Below are positions 7,014-15,786 of a stretch of DNA of 46,155 nt, in pieces. Made by a program: the position numbers and the translations under genes. Source of the stretch: Streptomyces sp. TRM68367. GTDB lineage: Bacteria; Actinomycetota; Actinomycetes; Streptomycetales; Streptomycetaceae. The number at the start of each line of letters is the position of its first letter. Position 1 is the stretch's first letter. The stretch is from NCBI RefSeq assembly GCF_014495685.1, contig NZ_JACTVI010000044.1, positions 20,507-66,661 of the forward strand, written 5' to 3'. The notes under the pieces were generated by a model that searched no databases, had not been told where the DNA came from, and saw only the letters and a program-made list of their open reading frames with translations.

Positions 7014-7940
7014 ATGTCCGCAGAACAGGGCAGCTCGAAGGTGCTCACGCTCGCGGAGAGCGAGACAGCGCCCAATGCGCTCGACGCACTCGGCCCCATC
7101 GATGACGTGGCGGCGCTGGAAGCCGCGCCCACCTCCACGCTCCCGGCCGCCGATACCCCGGCCCTGCCGGCCTCGGCGGACATCGACACCCGCACCCTGT
7201 CCCGTTCCCTGTTCCTGCGGCTCGCCGCGCTCGACGAGGACAGCCCGGAGCGCGCCTACGTCCGGGACACCCTGATCGAGCTCAACCTCCCGCTGGTGCG
7301 GTACGCGGCGGCGCGCTTCCGCTCCCGGAACGAGCCGATGGAGGACATCGTCCAGGTCGGCACCATCGGGCTGATCAAGGCGATCGACCGCTTCGACTGC
7401 GAACGGGGCGTGGAGTTCCCGACCTTCGCGATGCCGACGGTGGTCGGCGAGATCAAGCGGTTCTTCCGTGACACGTCCTGGTCGGTGCGCGTCCCGCGCC
7501 GCCTCCAGGAACTGCGCCTGGCCCTCACCAAGGCCAGCGACGAGCTCTCCCAGAAGCTCGACCGCTCCCCGACGGTCGCCGAACTCGCCGCCGTGCTGGG
7601 CGTGTCCGAGGAGGACGTGGTCGACGGCCTGGCGGTCGGCAACGCGTACACGGCGTCCTCCCTCGACTCCCCGGCACCCGAGGACGACGGCGGCGAGGGC
7701 TCCCTCGCGGACCGCCTCGGCTACGAGGACAGCGCGCTGGAGGGCGTGGAGTACCGCGAGTCCCTGAAGCCCCTCCTGGCCAAGCTCCCGCCCCGCGAGC
7801 GCCGCATCATCATGCTGCGCTTCTTCGCCAACATGACCCAGTCCCAGATCGGCGAGGAGGTCGGCATCTCCCAGATGCACGTCTCCCGCCTCCTGACCCG
7901 CACGCTGTCCCAGCTGAGGGAAGGCCTGATCTCGGACTGA
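7014..7940 (+). CDS. sigN: RNA polymerase sigma factor, SigB/SigF family (SigN-like)
   Basis: A second sigma factor of 308 residues starts MSAEQGSSKVLTLAESETAP after AAAGGGGGTGGC. Its region 2 (LIELNLPLVRYAAARF, EPMEDIVQVGTIGLIKAIDR), region 3 and region 4 (QIGEEVGISQMHVSRLLTRT) are parallel to the preceding gene, so the two are tandem paralogues. The order matches the S. coelicolor sigF-sigN pair by memory, where SigN acts in aerial hyphae. The N-terminal 70 residues are low-complexity and specific to this copy. Two near-identical motifs CGACATGTCAC (6869) and CGACATGTGAC (6893) lie in the upstream region and are candidate regulatory sites. Confidence 0.88.
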   Translation: MSAEQGSSKVLTLAESETAPNALDALGPIDDVAALEAAPTSTLPAADTPALPASADIDTRTLSRSLFLRLAALDEDSPERAYVRDTLIELNLPLVRYAAARFRSRNEPMEDIVQVGTIGLIKAIDRFDCERGVEFPTFAMPTVVGEIKRFFRDTSWSVRVPRRLQELRLALTKASDELSQKLDRSPTVAELAAVLGVSEEDVVDGLAVGNAYTASSLDSPAPEDDGGEGSLADRLGYEDSALEGVEYRESLKPLLAKLPPRERRIIMLRFFANMTQSQIGEEVGISQMHVSRLLTRTLSQLREGLISD

Positions 7941-8071
7941 CGGGACGGGAGCACTCGCGCGACGTCGGCTACGGCGAGAGCCAGGGGATTTCGCGCGAGG
8001 TCCCTGCCGTGGGTCCCTGGAGACTGAAGGGGATCGCGGGGGTTACTATTTGACGGAGCGTCAGACACCAT

Positions 8072-8830
8072 GTGGCGATGCTTCGAGGGACGTGGACGCG
8101 TGGTCGCCGGGGTGTCGTGGTGGGTGCGTCGGTGGCCGTGGTGTGTCTGGGCGGGGTTCTGGCCGCGTGCGGAAGCGGGGGCGGGAGCGATCCGTACGTC
8201 GCCGTCGGCGTGGCGGGTGGCCCACCGCAGGCGTCCGGTACGGCGGAGCCGACAGGCGGGGTGACGTTCGCACCACTCGACGAGGCGGAGAACGGCAACC
8301 GGTCGGGCGACGGCAGCGGCAGCGGCAGCGGCAGCGGCAGTAACTCGGTGGAGAGCGAGAGGGATCCGGGGGCCGGGGGCGCCGAGTCCGCGCCCGGGGC
8401 GGAGCGGCGTGCGGGCGACGGTGGTGGACGCGGGGCGCCGGGCGGTGGTGGCGAGTCCCCTCGTACCGACGATGACGAGACGAACTCTCCGCGCCCGGGG
8501 CCCAGCCGTACCGCCCCTCAGGAGCTCGCCGCGCTGCGCGTGGGTGAGCCCGAGCGGAAGGCTGCCGACAAGCGCTGGTGCGAGAAGGTGACGCTGGTCT
8601 TCCGCAACACCGGCGGTACCGCCGTGGGTTCGGGCACCGTGACCTTCGAGACGCACGTCATCGGCGCGCTCGGGATCGACTGGGCGACCGTCGAGTCGAC
8701 CGAGAGGCTTCCGGCGCCGATCGCGCCCGGGGCACGGAAGAAGCAGACCTGGACGGTGTGCGTCGAGGAGTGGCGCGTACCGCTGGGCATGCACGTCGAG
8801 ACGCGGGACGTCTCCGTCGAGTGGCGGTAG
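8072..8830 (+). CDS. Secreted lipoprotein, unknown function
   Basis: The 252-residue protein starts at GTG, giving MAMLRGTWTRGRRGVVVGAS. Its signal peptide ends in the lipobox VLAAC (Cys at about residue 33), so the mature protein is lipid-anchored outside the membrane. Residues about 60-150 are a disordered Gly/Ser/Glu linker containing (GS) repeats. The last 95 residues form a folded domain with two cysteines (RWCEKVTLVF, WTVCVEEWRV) that probably form a disulfide in a beta-sandwich. I recognise no named family. It follows sigN on the same strand but with its own upstream region. Confidence 0.8.
   Translation: MAMLRGTWTRGRRGVVVGASVAVVCLGGVLAACGSGGGSDPYVAVGVAGGPPQASGTAEPTGGVTFAPLDEAENGNRSGDGSGSGSGSGSNSVESERDPGAGGAESAPGAERRAGDGGGRGAPGGGGESPRTDDDETNSPRPGPSRTAPQELAALRVGEPERKAADKRWCEKVTLVFRNTGGTAVGSGTVTFETHVIGALGIDWATVESTERLPAPIAPGARKKQTWTVCVEEWRVPLGMHVETRDVSVEWR
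8312..8340 (+). repeat. GGCAGC hexanucleotide repeat inside lipoprotein gene
   Basis: Nearly five copies of GGCAGC encode the Gly-Ser run of the lipoprotein linker. Unit changes keep the reading frame, so length could vary between strains without loss of the protein. Confidence 0.85.
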
Positions 8831-8900
8831 CGACTCTCCGGCGACTCGGCAGACTCCGGCGACTCGGCCGACCTGGGTGAACCCCGCCGGCCGCGGTGGC

Positions 8901-9113
8901 CTACTTCAGCGCCAGCCAGGCCACAGCCGCCACGATCGCCACGGCGGCGACCACACCGATGATCAGGCCGATGCGCGGCCCCGAGGAGGAGGAGGAGGAG
9001 GAGGAGGCGACGGCCTGGCGGGACTGCGGGCCGCCCTCGTCGACGAACGCGCGGAACATCTGAGTGCTGCCAGCGGGGTCGTGGTTGCCCTGGGGGCCCT
9101 GGTTGTTAGCCAT
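8901..9113 (-). CDS. Small C-terminally anchored membrane protein
   Basis: The 70-residue protein starts MANNQGPQGNHDPAGSTQMF. It has a polar N-terminal half, a run of eight serines encoded by a (GAG) trinucleotide repeat at 8983-9006, and one C-terminal hydrophobic helix (IGLIIGVVAAVAIVAAVAWL). It is therefore a tail-anchored or single-pass protein. Similar small proteins are common in streptomycetes and have no known function. It converges with the lipoprotein gene and diverges from the MarR operon. Confidence 0.72.
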   Translation of the reverse strand: MANNQGPQGNHDPAGSTQMFRAFVDEGGPQSRQAVASSSSSSSSGPRIGLIIGVVAAVAIVAAVAWLALK

Positions 9114-9269
9114 GGCCCGAGACCCTAGCGAATCCACGGGTGCGGCCCAAGTGGGGGCTCCGCCGCAAGCCGGTACAAACCGGAGGCTCCACGATCACGG
9201 CGTTTACGGCCGCAATACTTGCCTTTACCAAGTTTTTGTCCGCGAGCCCTCCGGATTTATTTGCCTGTA

Positions 9270-9303
9270 GCAACCAACAGCCCATATGGTTGCCCTAAGC
9301 AAC
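9270..9303 (+). promoter_or_regulatory. Probable MarR operator
   Basis: GCAACC (9270-9275) is mirrored by GGTTGC (9288-9293), and the same GTTGC (9289-9293) is mirrored by GCAAC (9299-9303). Three half-sites of one motif thus lie 20-50 bases before the MarR start, in an AT-rich region that is unusual here. This is the expected place for autoregulation of the MarR/efflux operon. The binding itself is inferred. Confidence 0.65.
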
Positions 9304-9320
9304 AAACAAGGGGAGGTGCG

Positions 9321-9836
9321 ATGGCCGGGAACGCGCAGTACGAGGAGCTGGTCCGTCAGTTCGGCGCCTTCGGTGCCGTGAAGCGGGAGCTGGGCCGCAT
9401 CATGCCGGCCGACTGCCCCAGCGGCTCCGCCACCGTACTGACCCTGCTCGACCGCCACGGAGACATACGCATGAGCAAGCTCTCCGAGCTGCTCTCCGTC
9501 GACATGTCGGTCACCAGCCGCCAGGTCGCCCAGCTGGCCGAGCGCGGCTGGATCGAGCGCTCCCCCGACCCGGCGGACAAGCGCTCCCGCATCCTGCGCC
9601 TCACCCCCGCGGGTCACGCACAGGTCGGCGAACTCACCCGCCGCACCACCCAGCTGCTCGCCGAGCGCCTCGGCGACTGGTCCGACGAGGAGGTCGGCCA
9701 GCTCACCCGGCTGATGGCCCGGCTCAGGGCGAGTTTCGACGACTGCCGGACCGCGCCCCCGCCGGTCCCACCGCCCCGGCCGCCCGCAGCGCCGCCCCCG
9801 GCCGCGAAGACCACCCGTACGCCCGCAAGCACATAA
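9321..9836 (+). CDS. MarR family transcriptional regulator
   Basis: The 171-residue protein starts MAGNAQYEELVRQFGAFGAV after GGGGAGG. The winged helix is clear: SKLSELLSVDMSVTSRQVAQ is the recognition region, followed by the wing DPADKRSRILRLTPAG. MarR proteins bind DNA as dimers and usually repress a neighbouring efflux gene until a ligand releases them. Here the transporter follows 13 bases downstream. The C-terminal 25 residues are proline-rich and not part of the fold. The inverted repeats at 9270-9303 are the probable operator. Confidence 0.92.
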   Translation: MAGNAQYEELVRQFGAFGAVKRELGRIMPADCPSGSATVLTLLDRHGDIRMSKLSELLSVDMSVTSRQVAQLAERGWIERSPDPADKRSRILRLTPAGHAQVGELTRRTTQLLAERLGDWSDEEVGQLTRLMARLRASFDDCRTAPPPVPPPRPPAAPPPAAKTTRTPAST

Positions 9837-9849
9837 GAGAAGGAAGCCC

Positions 9850-12369
9850 ATGGCAACGACCACACCAGCCGGTGTGCGGGCTCATGCCAAGCACGGGGGA
9901 GGCTCCTCCGGCGACCACGCTCCGATGACGCACCGGCAGATCATGGAAGCCCTCACCGGGCTGCTGCTCGGCATGTTCGTCGCGATCCTGTCGTCGACGA
10001 TCGTCTCCAACGCCCTGCCCGACATCATCAAGGACCTCGGCGGCGGCCAGAGCGCCTACACCTGGGTCGTGACCGCGTCGCTGCTGGCGATGACCGCGTC
10101 CACCCCGCTGTGGGGCAAGCTCGCCGACCTGTTCTCCAAGAAGCTGCTGATACAGCTGGCCCTCATCATCTTCGTGGCCGGCTCGGCGCTGGCCGGCCTG
10201 TCGCAGAACGCCGGGATGCTCATCGGCTTCCGCGCGGTGCAGGGCATCGGCATGGGCGGCCTGTCCGCGCTGGCCCAGATCATCCTGGCCGCGATGATCT
10301 CCCCGCGCGAGCGCGGCCGGTACAACGGCTACCTCGGCGCCACCTTCGCCACCGCCATGGTCGGCGGCCCGCTGATCGGCGGTGTCATCACCGACGCCGA
10401 CTGGCTCGGCTGGCGCTGGTGCTTCTACGTCGGCGTGCCCTTCGCCGTGATCGCCCTGATCGTGCTCCAGCGCACCCTGCACCTGCCCGTGGTCAAGCGG
10501 AAGGTCAAGGTCGACTGGGCGGGCGCCTTCTTCATCACCGCCGCGGTCTGCCTGCTGCTGGTCTGGGTGACCTTCGCCGGTGACAAGTACGACTGGGTGT
10601 CCTGGCAGACGTACGCGATGACCGGCGGCGCGCTCGCGCTGCTGCTGATCTTCGTGCTCGTCGAGTCGAAGGCGAGCGAGCCGATCATCCCGCTGCGGCT
10701 GTTCCGCAACCGCACCATCACCCTGGCCTCGCTGGCCTCGCTCTTCGTCGGCGTCGCGATGTTCGCGGGCACCATCTTCTTCAGCCAGTACTTCCAGCTG
10801 GCCCGGGACAAGTCGCCGACCATGTCCGGCGTCATGACCATCCCGATGATCCTCGGCCTGTTCGTCTCGTCCACCGTCTCCGGGCAGGTCATCACCCGCA
10901 CCGGACGCTGGAAGGCGTGGCTGGTCGCGGGCGGTGTCCTGGTCACCGCGGGGCTCGGCCTGCTGGGCACGATCCGGTACGACACCGAGTACTGGCACGT
11001 CGCCGTCTTCATGGCCCTGCTCGGCCTCGGCGTCGGCATGATGATGCAGAACCTGGTGCTGGCCACGCAGAACCAGGTCGACCCGACCGACCTGGGCGCC
11101 GCCAGCTCGGTGGTGACCTTCTTCCGGTCCCTCGGCGGTGCCGTCGGCGTCTCGGCCCTGGGTGCGGTCCTCAGCCACCGGATCACGCACTACGCCGCAG
11201 ACGGCCTCACCAAGCTCGGCGTGCAGGGCTCGTCGGGCCACGGGGAGATCCCCGACCTGGCCGCGATGCCCGCGCCGGTCCGGAACGTCATCGAGAGCGC
11301 CTACGGCCACGGCATCGCGGACGTCTTCCTCTACACCGCGCCCGTCGCTCTGCTCGCCCTGCTGTTCGCCCTGTTCATCAAGGAGGTCCCGTTGAAGACC
11401 AAGGGCGCCCTGGACCAGGCCGCCGAGACCGCGCCGGCCACACCGGAGGCCGCCGACGCTCCCGCGCCGGCCGCGTCGGCCGCCCCGGAGCACGCGCCCA
11501 GCTGGGCCGTCACCTCCGACACCGGTGCCGGTCCCGACGGCACCCAGCGGCTCGCCGCCGTCGCCACGGTGGCCCGCCCCACGGGAGCCTCCGGCGGTTC
11601 GTCCGGCGGCGGGACCCCGGTGCGCGGTTTCGTCCGCGGCGCCGAGAGCGCGCCCGTTGCGCAGGCCGCGGTCACGCTGATCTCGCTGGCCGGGCGCCAG
11701 CTGGGCCGGTCGGTCACGCGGGCCGACGGCTCCTACGCGCTGGACGCGCCGAGTGCGGGGTCGTACGTGCTGATCGCCTCCGCGGACGGGTTCCAGCCGC
11801 AGGCGTCCACGGTCGTTGTGGGCGACGAGCCGGTCGAGTACGACATCCTGCTGTCCGGCACCAGCGGCCTGACCGGGCACGTGCGCACCGCCGGGACCGG
11901 GGTGCCGGTCAAGGACGCCATGGTGGTCGTCACGGATGTGCGCGGCGACCTGCTGGCGCACGCCGCCACCGGGGAGCAGGGCGAGTTCGCGCTCACCGAC
12001 CTGGTGCCGGGCGCGGTGACCGTCGCCGTCAACGCCGCCGGGTTCCGGCCGCGCGCCCTGCCCGTCGAGATCGGCGGCACCGGCGTCACCCGGATCGATG
12101 TCGACCTGGACGCCGGCGCCCGCCTTCAGGGTGTCGTACGGGCCCCGCACGGGCCGCTGGCCGACGCCCGCGTGACGCTGGTCGACGCGGCGGGCAACGT
12201 GGTCGGCACGGCGACGACCGGGGCGGACGGGGCGTACGCCTTCACCGACCTGGACACCGGCGAGTACACCGTCATCGCCACGGGCTACCCGCCGCGGGCC
12301 ACCGCCCGGACCGTCACCGGCGGCGGCGTCGACGACCACGACATCGACCTCGCCCACCCCGGCGAGTGA
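9850..12369 (+). CDS. DHA2-type MFS efflux transporter with three C-terminal carboxypeptidase-regulatory-like domains
   Basis: Residues about 30-515 form a 14-helix drug:proton antiporter. Motif A is GKLADLFSKK and motif C-like segments are present (ATFATAMVGGPLIGG). After an Ala/Pro-rich linker (about 520-590) come three tandem beta-sandwich domains of the CarboxypepD_reg type at roughly 595-672, 675-755 and 757-835. Each has the pattern 'G.V....pv..A.V.l.d..G..v....T...G.y.l..l..G.Y.v...a.G'. At 839 residues it is much longer than ordinary DHA2 pumps (about 500). The extra domains would lie on the inner or outer face depending on helix count. It is co-transcribed with marR upstream and yceI downstream. 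Confidence 0.9.
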   Translation: MATTTPAGVRAHAKHGGGSSGDHAPMTHRQIMEALTGLLLGMFVAILSSTIVSNALPDIIKDLGGGQSAYTWVVTASLLAMTASTPLWGKLADLFSKKLLIQLALIIFVAGSALAGLSQNAGMLIGFRAVQGIGMGGLSALAQIILAAMISPRERGRYNGYLGATFATAMVGGPLIGGVITDADWLGWRWCFYVGVPFAVIALIVLQRTLHLPVVKRKVKVDWAGAFFITAAVCLLLVWVTFAGDKYDWVSWQTYAMTGGALALLLIFVLVESKASEPIIPLRLFRNRTITLASLASLFVGVAMFAGTIFFSQYFQLARDKSPTMSGVMTIPMILGLFVSSTVSGQVITRTGRWKAWLVAGGVLVTAGLGLLGTIRYDTEYWHVAVFMALLGLGVGMMMQNLVLATQNQVDPTDLGAASSVVTFFRSLGGAVGVSALGAVLSHRITHYAADGLTKLGVQGSSGHGEIPDLAAMPAPVRNVIESAYGHGIADVFLYTAPVALLALLFALFIKEVPLKTKGALDQAAETAPATPEAADAPAPAASAAPEHAPSWAVTSDTGAGPDGTQRLAAVATVARPTGASGGSSGGGTPVRGFVRGAESAPVAQAAVTLISLAGRQLGRSVTRADGSYALDAPSAGSYVLIASADGFQPQASTVVVGDEPVEYDILLSGTSGLTGHVRTAGTGVPVKDAMVVVTDVRGDLLAHAATGEQGEFALTDLVPGAVTVAVNAAGFRPRALPVEIGGTGVTRIDVDLDAGARLQGVVRAPHGPLADARVTLVDAAGNVVGTATTGADGAYAFTDLDTGEYTVIATGYPPRATARTVTGGGVDDHDIDLAHPGE

Positions 12370-12394
12370 GGCCGCTCAACCCCCCGAAGACCCC

Positions 12395-12448
12395 GGCCCG
12401 TGGCGGCACGCGCGCTCTGAGCGGAGGTGCGCCTGCCTGCCACGGGCC
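12395..12448 (+). promoter_or_regulatory. Long-range inverted repeat between transporter and YceI gene
   Basis: GGCCCGTGGC (12395-12404) is perfectly complementary to GCCACGGGCC (12439-12448) across a 34-base loop. The YceI ribosome site AAGGAG follows 11 bases later. It could act as an RNA processing or attenuation hairpin that sets the ratio of the two products. Confidence 0.55.
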
Positions 12449-12471
12449 GGTCCCTGTCAAGGAGTTCTGAG

Positions 12472-13293
12472 ATGGGACTGACCGCGAGGATCCGAACCCG
12501 GGACGGATGGGCCGTGTCGCACGCGGTCGTCACGGTGACCGACATGACCGGCACGCAGGTGCTGCGGGCCGAGGCGGACGCCGAGGGCGCCGTGCGGGAC
12601 ACCACGCCGCTGCAGCCGGGGGCGTACACCGTCATCGTCACCGCCGTCGGCTACGCGCCCGCCGCGTCCAGCGCGATCGTCACCGCGAGCGGGCGAGCCG
12701 AAGCCGGCACGGTGACGCTGGCCCGCCAGGGCGGCACCGAGCTGCCGCCACCGGGGCCGTGGACCATCGACCCGGTCCACTCCTCCGTCGCCGCGGTGGC
12801 CCAGCACCTGGGCATCTCCAGCGTGCACGGCCGCTTCACGGAGTTCTCGGGCGCCGTCGAGATCGCTCCGGACGATGTCACCGAGTCCCGCGTGGAGGCG
12901 GTCATCAAGGCCGCGTCGATCGACACGGGCAACGGCATGCGCGACGACCACCTCCGGTCGCCGGACTTCCTGGACGTCGCGAACCACCCCGAGATCACCT
13001 ACCGTTCGACGGGCCTGACCCGGTCCGGCCCCGACCGCTGGACGGTCCACGGCGAACTGGGCCTGCACGGCGTCGTACGCCCGGTCGACCTGGACCTGTC
13101 CTACCTCGGCACCGGCACCGACCCGTGGGGCGGCACCCGCGCCGCCTTCCGCGCGACCACGGAACTGCGGCGCGAGGACTTCGCGATGAACTACAACCAG
13201 GTCGTCCAGGCGGGCATCGCGGCCGTCGGCACGACGCTGAAGGTGGAGCTGGACGTCCAGGCGGTGCTAGGGGAAGTACTCCCGCAGGCATGA
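12472..13293 (+). CDS. YceI family protein with N-terminal carboxypeptidase-regulatory-like domain
   Basis: The 273-residue protein starts MGLTARIRTRDGWAVSHAVV after AAGGAG. Residues 1-85 form one CarboxypepD_reg-type domain (AVVTVTDMTGTQVLRAEADA...YTVIVTAVGYAPA), closely resembling those at the end of the upstream transporter. Residues 98-270 are a YceI lipocalin-like barrel, with the opening WTIDPVHSSVAAVAQHLGIS and HPEITYRSTGLT. YceI proteins bind isoprenoid or other hydrophobic ligands. No signal peptide is present, so it acts in the cytosol. Sharing one domain type with its operon partner suggests the two proteins interact or handle the same substrate. Confidence 0.92.
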   Translation: MGLTARIRTRDGWAVSHAVVTVTDMTGTQVLRAEADAEGAVRDTTPLQPGAYTVIVTAVGYAPAASSAIVTASGRAEAGTVTLARQGGTELPPPGPWTIDPVHSSVAAVAQHLGISSVHGRFTEFSGAVEIAPDDVTESRVEAVIKAASIDTGNGMRDDHLRSPDFLDVANHPEITYRSTGLTRSGPDRWTVHGELGLHGVVRPVDLDLSYLGTGTDPWGGTRAAFRATTELRREDFAMNYNQVVQAGIAAVGTTLKVELDVQAVLGEVLPQA

Positions 13294-13296
13294 AGT

Positions 13297-13921
13297 CACG
13301 GGAACATGTGCTGCTCGTTCTCGTGTGGCTGCACTGGCGTGCGGCGTTCCCCGCCCCCCTTAAGGTTTGGGACGAGCGGGCAGCAGGCCAGGGGCCGGGC
13401 TTGAAGAACTCCGCCACCGGCAGGTAGTGGTGCCACCGACGTCCGAACGTCAGCAGAAGGGACAGCACCGCGGCGGCGGCAACCAGTACGCCAGCGGTCA
13501 AGTCCGAGACGCCCGACAGCGACACTGCGAGTGCCGCACCGGCAATGCCCAACACGGCGAGTCCCACGCGCAACAGCTCGCGGTCTCGGACAGGTTCGAC
13601 CGGCGTGCCCTCCGCGTTCGGGTCGCCCAGATGACGAGCCACTTCGGCCCCCTGCGCGTAGTACGAGCGGGCTGTCGCGTGGTCCCGCCGCTGAGAGGCA
13701 TCCCAGACGAGCTGTCCCATGAACGTCGCCGCGTCCGCCTGGAGTATGCGCATCTCGCGTTGAACGCGCCCGGACGGAGCTTCTCCGTCGAGGAAGGAAA
13801 CCTTGCCCACGCCGAAGTGCGCTACCCCGGATTCGGCTCGCCGAGTGCCCAGCGACGCACTGCGCGTCGCCGAGTCGCGCGGCCTGCGTCTTTCCGCACC
13901 GGACACAGGCGTCGAGGACAA
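13297..13921 (-). pseudogene. Remnant of a TPR-type HTH regulator fused to an unrelated membrane segment
   Basis: Reading leftwards, the frame gives HFGVGKVSFLDGEAPSGRVQ and then LQADAATFMGQLVWDASQRR with DHATARSYYAQGAEVARHLG. That is the TPR region found in Streptomyces XRE/TPR regulators. The HTH part before it is missing. After DPNAEG the sequence switches to an unrelated stretch with two hydrophobic helices (LLRVGLAVLGIAGAALAVSL, LVAAAAVLSLLLTFGRRWHH). The frame then runs on antisense into the YceI gene without its own stop, which indicates a lost 3' end. I take the locus as a deletion scar rather than a working gene. The remaining bases to 14028 hold nothing else I can support. Confidence 0.6.
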
Positions 13922-14028
13922 CGAGTCGGGAGGATCCCGGTGAGCCCACCCTGCACGATTGGTAGGCCCGGCTGCCTGAGCACACCAGGGTCAGGCTGAA
14001 GCGGAACCCGGGGCTCTAGGCTGCCCCC

Positions 14029-14499
14029 ATGGCACCGAACATTGCGACCAACACCCGCGTCTCCCTCGACAACCTGCTCGACTTCGTACGCCCCCGCCAC
14101 CGCGCGATCCTGCTCACGCGCCGTGCCGACGGCAGCCCGCAGGGGTCGCCGTTGACCTGTGGGGTCGACGATTCGGGGCGGATCGTGGTCTCCACCTACC
14201 CGGAGCGGGCCAAGACGCGCAACGCCAAGCGGGATCCGCGGGTCAGCCTGATCGTGCTGAGCGACGACTGGAACGGGCCGTGGGTCCAGATCGACGGCAC
14301 GGCCGAGGTCATCGACATGCCGGACGCTGTGGAGCCGCTTGTCGAGTACTACCGGAACATCGCCGGTGAGCATCCGGACTGGGACGAGTATCGGGCGGCC
14401 ATGATGAAGCAGGGCAAGTCGATTATTCGGGTCACGCCGGAGAAGTGGGGGCCGGTGGCGACGGGCGGGTTCCCGGCGCGGCTGGCCGAGGGCGCGTAG
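14029..14499 (+). CDS. PPOX-class F420/FMN-dependent enzyme
   Basis: The 156-residue protein is a split beta-barrel of the pyridoxamine-oxidase-like (PPOX) superfamily, with HRAILLTRRADGSPQGSPLT, YPERAKTRNAKRDPRVSLIV and VQIDGTAEVIDMPDAVEPLV in the family order. The 'R.G.P...P.t' strand and the K.RN...DPRVSL motif are typical of F420-binding actinobacterial members. The substrate is unknown; many act as reductases on xenobiotics or cofactors. It lies convergent to the TetR gene with one base between them, so they may share a bidirectional terminator region. Confidence 0.88.
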   Translation: MAPNIATNTRVSLDNLLDFVRPRHRAILLTRRADGSPQGSPLTCGVDDSGRIVVSTYPERAKTRNAKRDPRVSLIVLSDDWNGPWVQIDGTAEVIDMPDAVEPLVEYYRNIAGEHPDWDEYRAAMMKQGKSIIRVTPEKWGPVATGGFPARLAEGA

Positions 14500-14500
14500 G

Positions 14501-15262
14501 TCAGCTCCGGGCGACCATGGCCTCGATACCCGCCACCAGCAGGTCCAGGGCGAACGTGAAGTCCCGTTCCAGCATCTCCCCGACCGTGTCGCCGCCGCGG
14601 GCCGCCATGATCTCCTGGGACTCCTGGATGACGTCGGCGGCCTGCGGTACCTCGGCCACCGCGCTCATGGCGTGTTGGAAGTACTCGTCCAGGGCCGTCC
14701 CGGAGTTGGCGGCCCGTACCTGGAGCAGGCCCTCCAGCGTGCCGTAGCCGTACACGAACTGGAACACGGCGGAGATGGCACCCGTCAGGGCGTGCTCGGG
14801 CAGCCCGGTCCTGCGGATGACGCGCTGTACGGTGCGCGAGTAGGCGAGGTAGTTCGGGCCGATGTTGAGGTACGTGCCGGCGAGCGGCGACACCCAGGGG
14901 TGCCGCACCAGCACACCGCGGTACTCCCGGGCCAGCATGCGCAACTGGTCCCGCCAGTTCTCGTCCGCGTCCGGGTCGGGCAGCCGGATGTCGCCCATCA
15001 CCGCGTCCAGCGCCAGTTCCAGCAGGTCGTCCTTGGTGTCGACGTACCAGTAGACGGACATCGCCGTGACGTTCAACTCGGCGGCCAGCCGCCGCATGGA
15101 GAACCTCGCCAGCCCCTCGGCATCCAGCAACCGCACGGTCACCGCGATGATCCGCTCCCGGTCCAGCCCCGACGGCTGCCCCCCGCCACCACGCCCACCC
15201 CGCCGCGCTTTCCCTTGCACCCACACACTGGTCCGAGCACCCCGCTGGGCCGGTTTCACCAT
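14501..15262 (-). CDS. TetR family transcriptional regulator
   Basis: The 253-residue protein has a basic Gly-rich N-terminus, then a TetR DNA-binding domain at about 32-80 (RIIAVTVRLLDAEGLARFSM, RRLAAELNVTAMSVYWYVDT). A TetR_C ligand domain follows, with the conserved opening ENWRDQLRMLAREYRGVLVR. The C-domain type is common in regulators of efflux genes. Immediately upstream on the same strand are the remains of such a transporter (15378-15686), so its probable target gene is dead. The start follows a weak ribosome site; an internal start near residue 30 is possible. Confidence 0.9.
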   Translation of the reverse strand: MVKPAQRGARTSVWVQGKARRGGRGGGGQPSGLDRERIIAVTVRLLDAEGLARFSMRRLAAELNVTAMSVYWYVDTKDDLLELALDAVMGDIRLPDPDADENWRDQLRMLAREYRGVLVRHPWVSPLAGTYLNIGPNYLAYSRTVQRVIRRTGLPEHALTGAISAVFQFVYGYGTLEGLLQVRAANSGTALDEYFQHAMSAVAEVPQAADVIQESQEIMAARGGDTVGEMLERDFTFALDLLVAGIEAMVARS

Positions 15263-15377
15263 GGCACTACCTCAACTTTCCAACGCAGGGATGCTGAGCG
15301 CCCCGCAAGGGGCGCGGGGAACTGCGCGATCAACCACAACAAACGCGCAGCCGCAATTCCACCGCGCCCCCGAGCTC

Positions 15378-15686
15378 TTAGGCACCTCCAACCTCCGAGT
15401 CTCCCCGCTCCGCCCTCCACAGCAAGCCCGCCGCCACGAACCCCCCCGAGCAGCACAGCCACCGCCCCCACCAACTGACTCGACTCCAGCCCATCAGAGA
15501 ACGCCCCCACAATCCGCCCCTTCTCGGCCTCACTCCCGGCAGACGCCAACGCCGCCGGCAATGAACTCGCCGCCACAGAAACCCCCGCAGCGAACCGCGC
15601 ATTGAGCACGGCCCCCAACACGTTGACCCCGGCACCAACGCCCGCCTTCTCCCGCGGTATCGAGCTCATGATCGCGTGCGCCGTGT
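15378..15686 (-). pseudogene. C-terminal remnant of a DHA2-type MFS transporter
   Basis: The fragment reads DTAHAIMSSIPREKAGVGAG and then VLGAVLNARFAAGVSVAASS, LPAALASAGSEAEKGRIVGA and FSDGLESSQLVGAVAVLLGG. This is the end of a 14-helix drug transporter, where '.SS.P...AGVGaGVN' precedes helix 13. About ten residues normally between GVN and VLGAVLNARF are absent. A frame change near 15437 is needed to reach the natural tail VAAGLLWRAERGDSEVGGA. The 5' two thirds of the gene is missing: at 15686/15687 the sequence joins a glycosyltransferase start. It is a decayed relic next to its TetR regulator. Confidence 0.72.
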
Positions 15687-15751
15687 CGGAGGTCCCTCTC
15701 CTCGTTGTAGACGGGGATCACTACGTCCAGGACAGGCGTACCGGCTCCCAC
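15687..15751 (-). pseudogene. N-terminal remnant of a family 2 glycosyltransferase
   Basis: About 21 codons read MGAGTPVLDVVIPVYNEERD. This is the unmistakable start of a GT2 enzyme (the nucleotide-sugar-binding 'VViPvYNEe' strand). The gene then stops abruptly and continues as transporter sequence in another frame. Such glycosyltransferases (often with a GtrA domain) commonly lie beside the type of two-component system found just upstream, so the original order was probably regulator, kinase, glycosyltransferase before a deletion. Confidence 0.65.
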
Positions 15752-15786
15752 GGCCGGGAGGTGCTCCCACGCCGGCAGGGAACGGG

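Noticed and set aside
9724..12470. Very long open frames (over 500 and over 870 codons) overlapping the transporter gene
   Set aside because: They are frame shadows of the DHA2 fusion gene; composition is Arg/Gly/Asp low-complexity and no domain can be seen.
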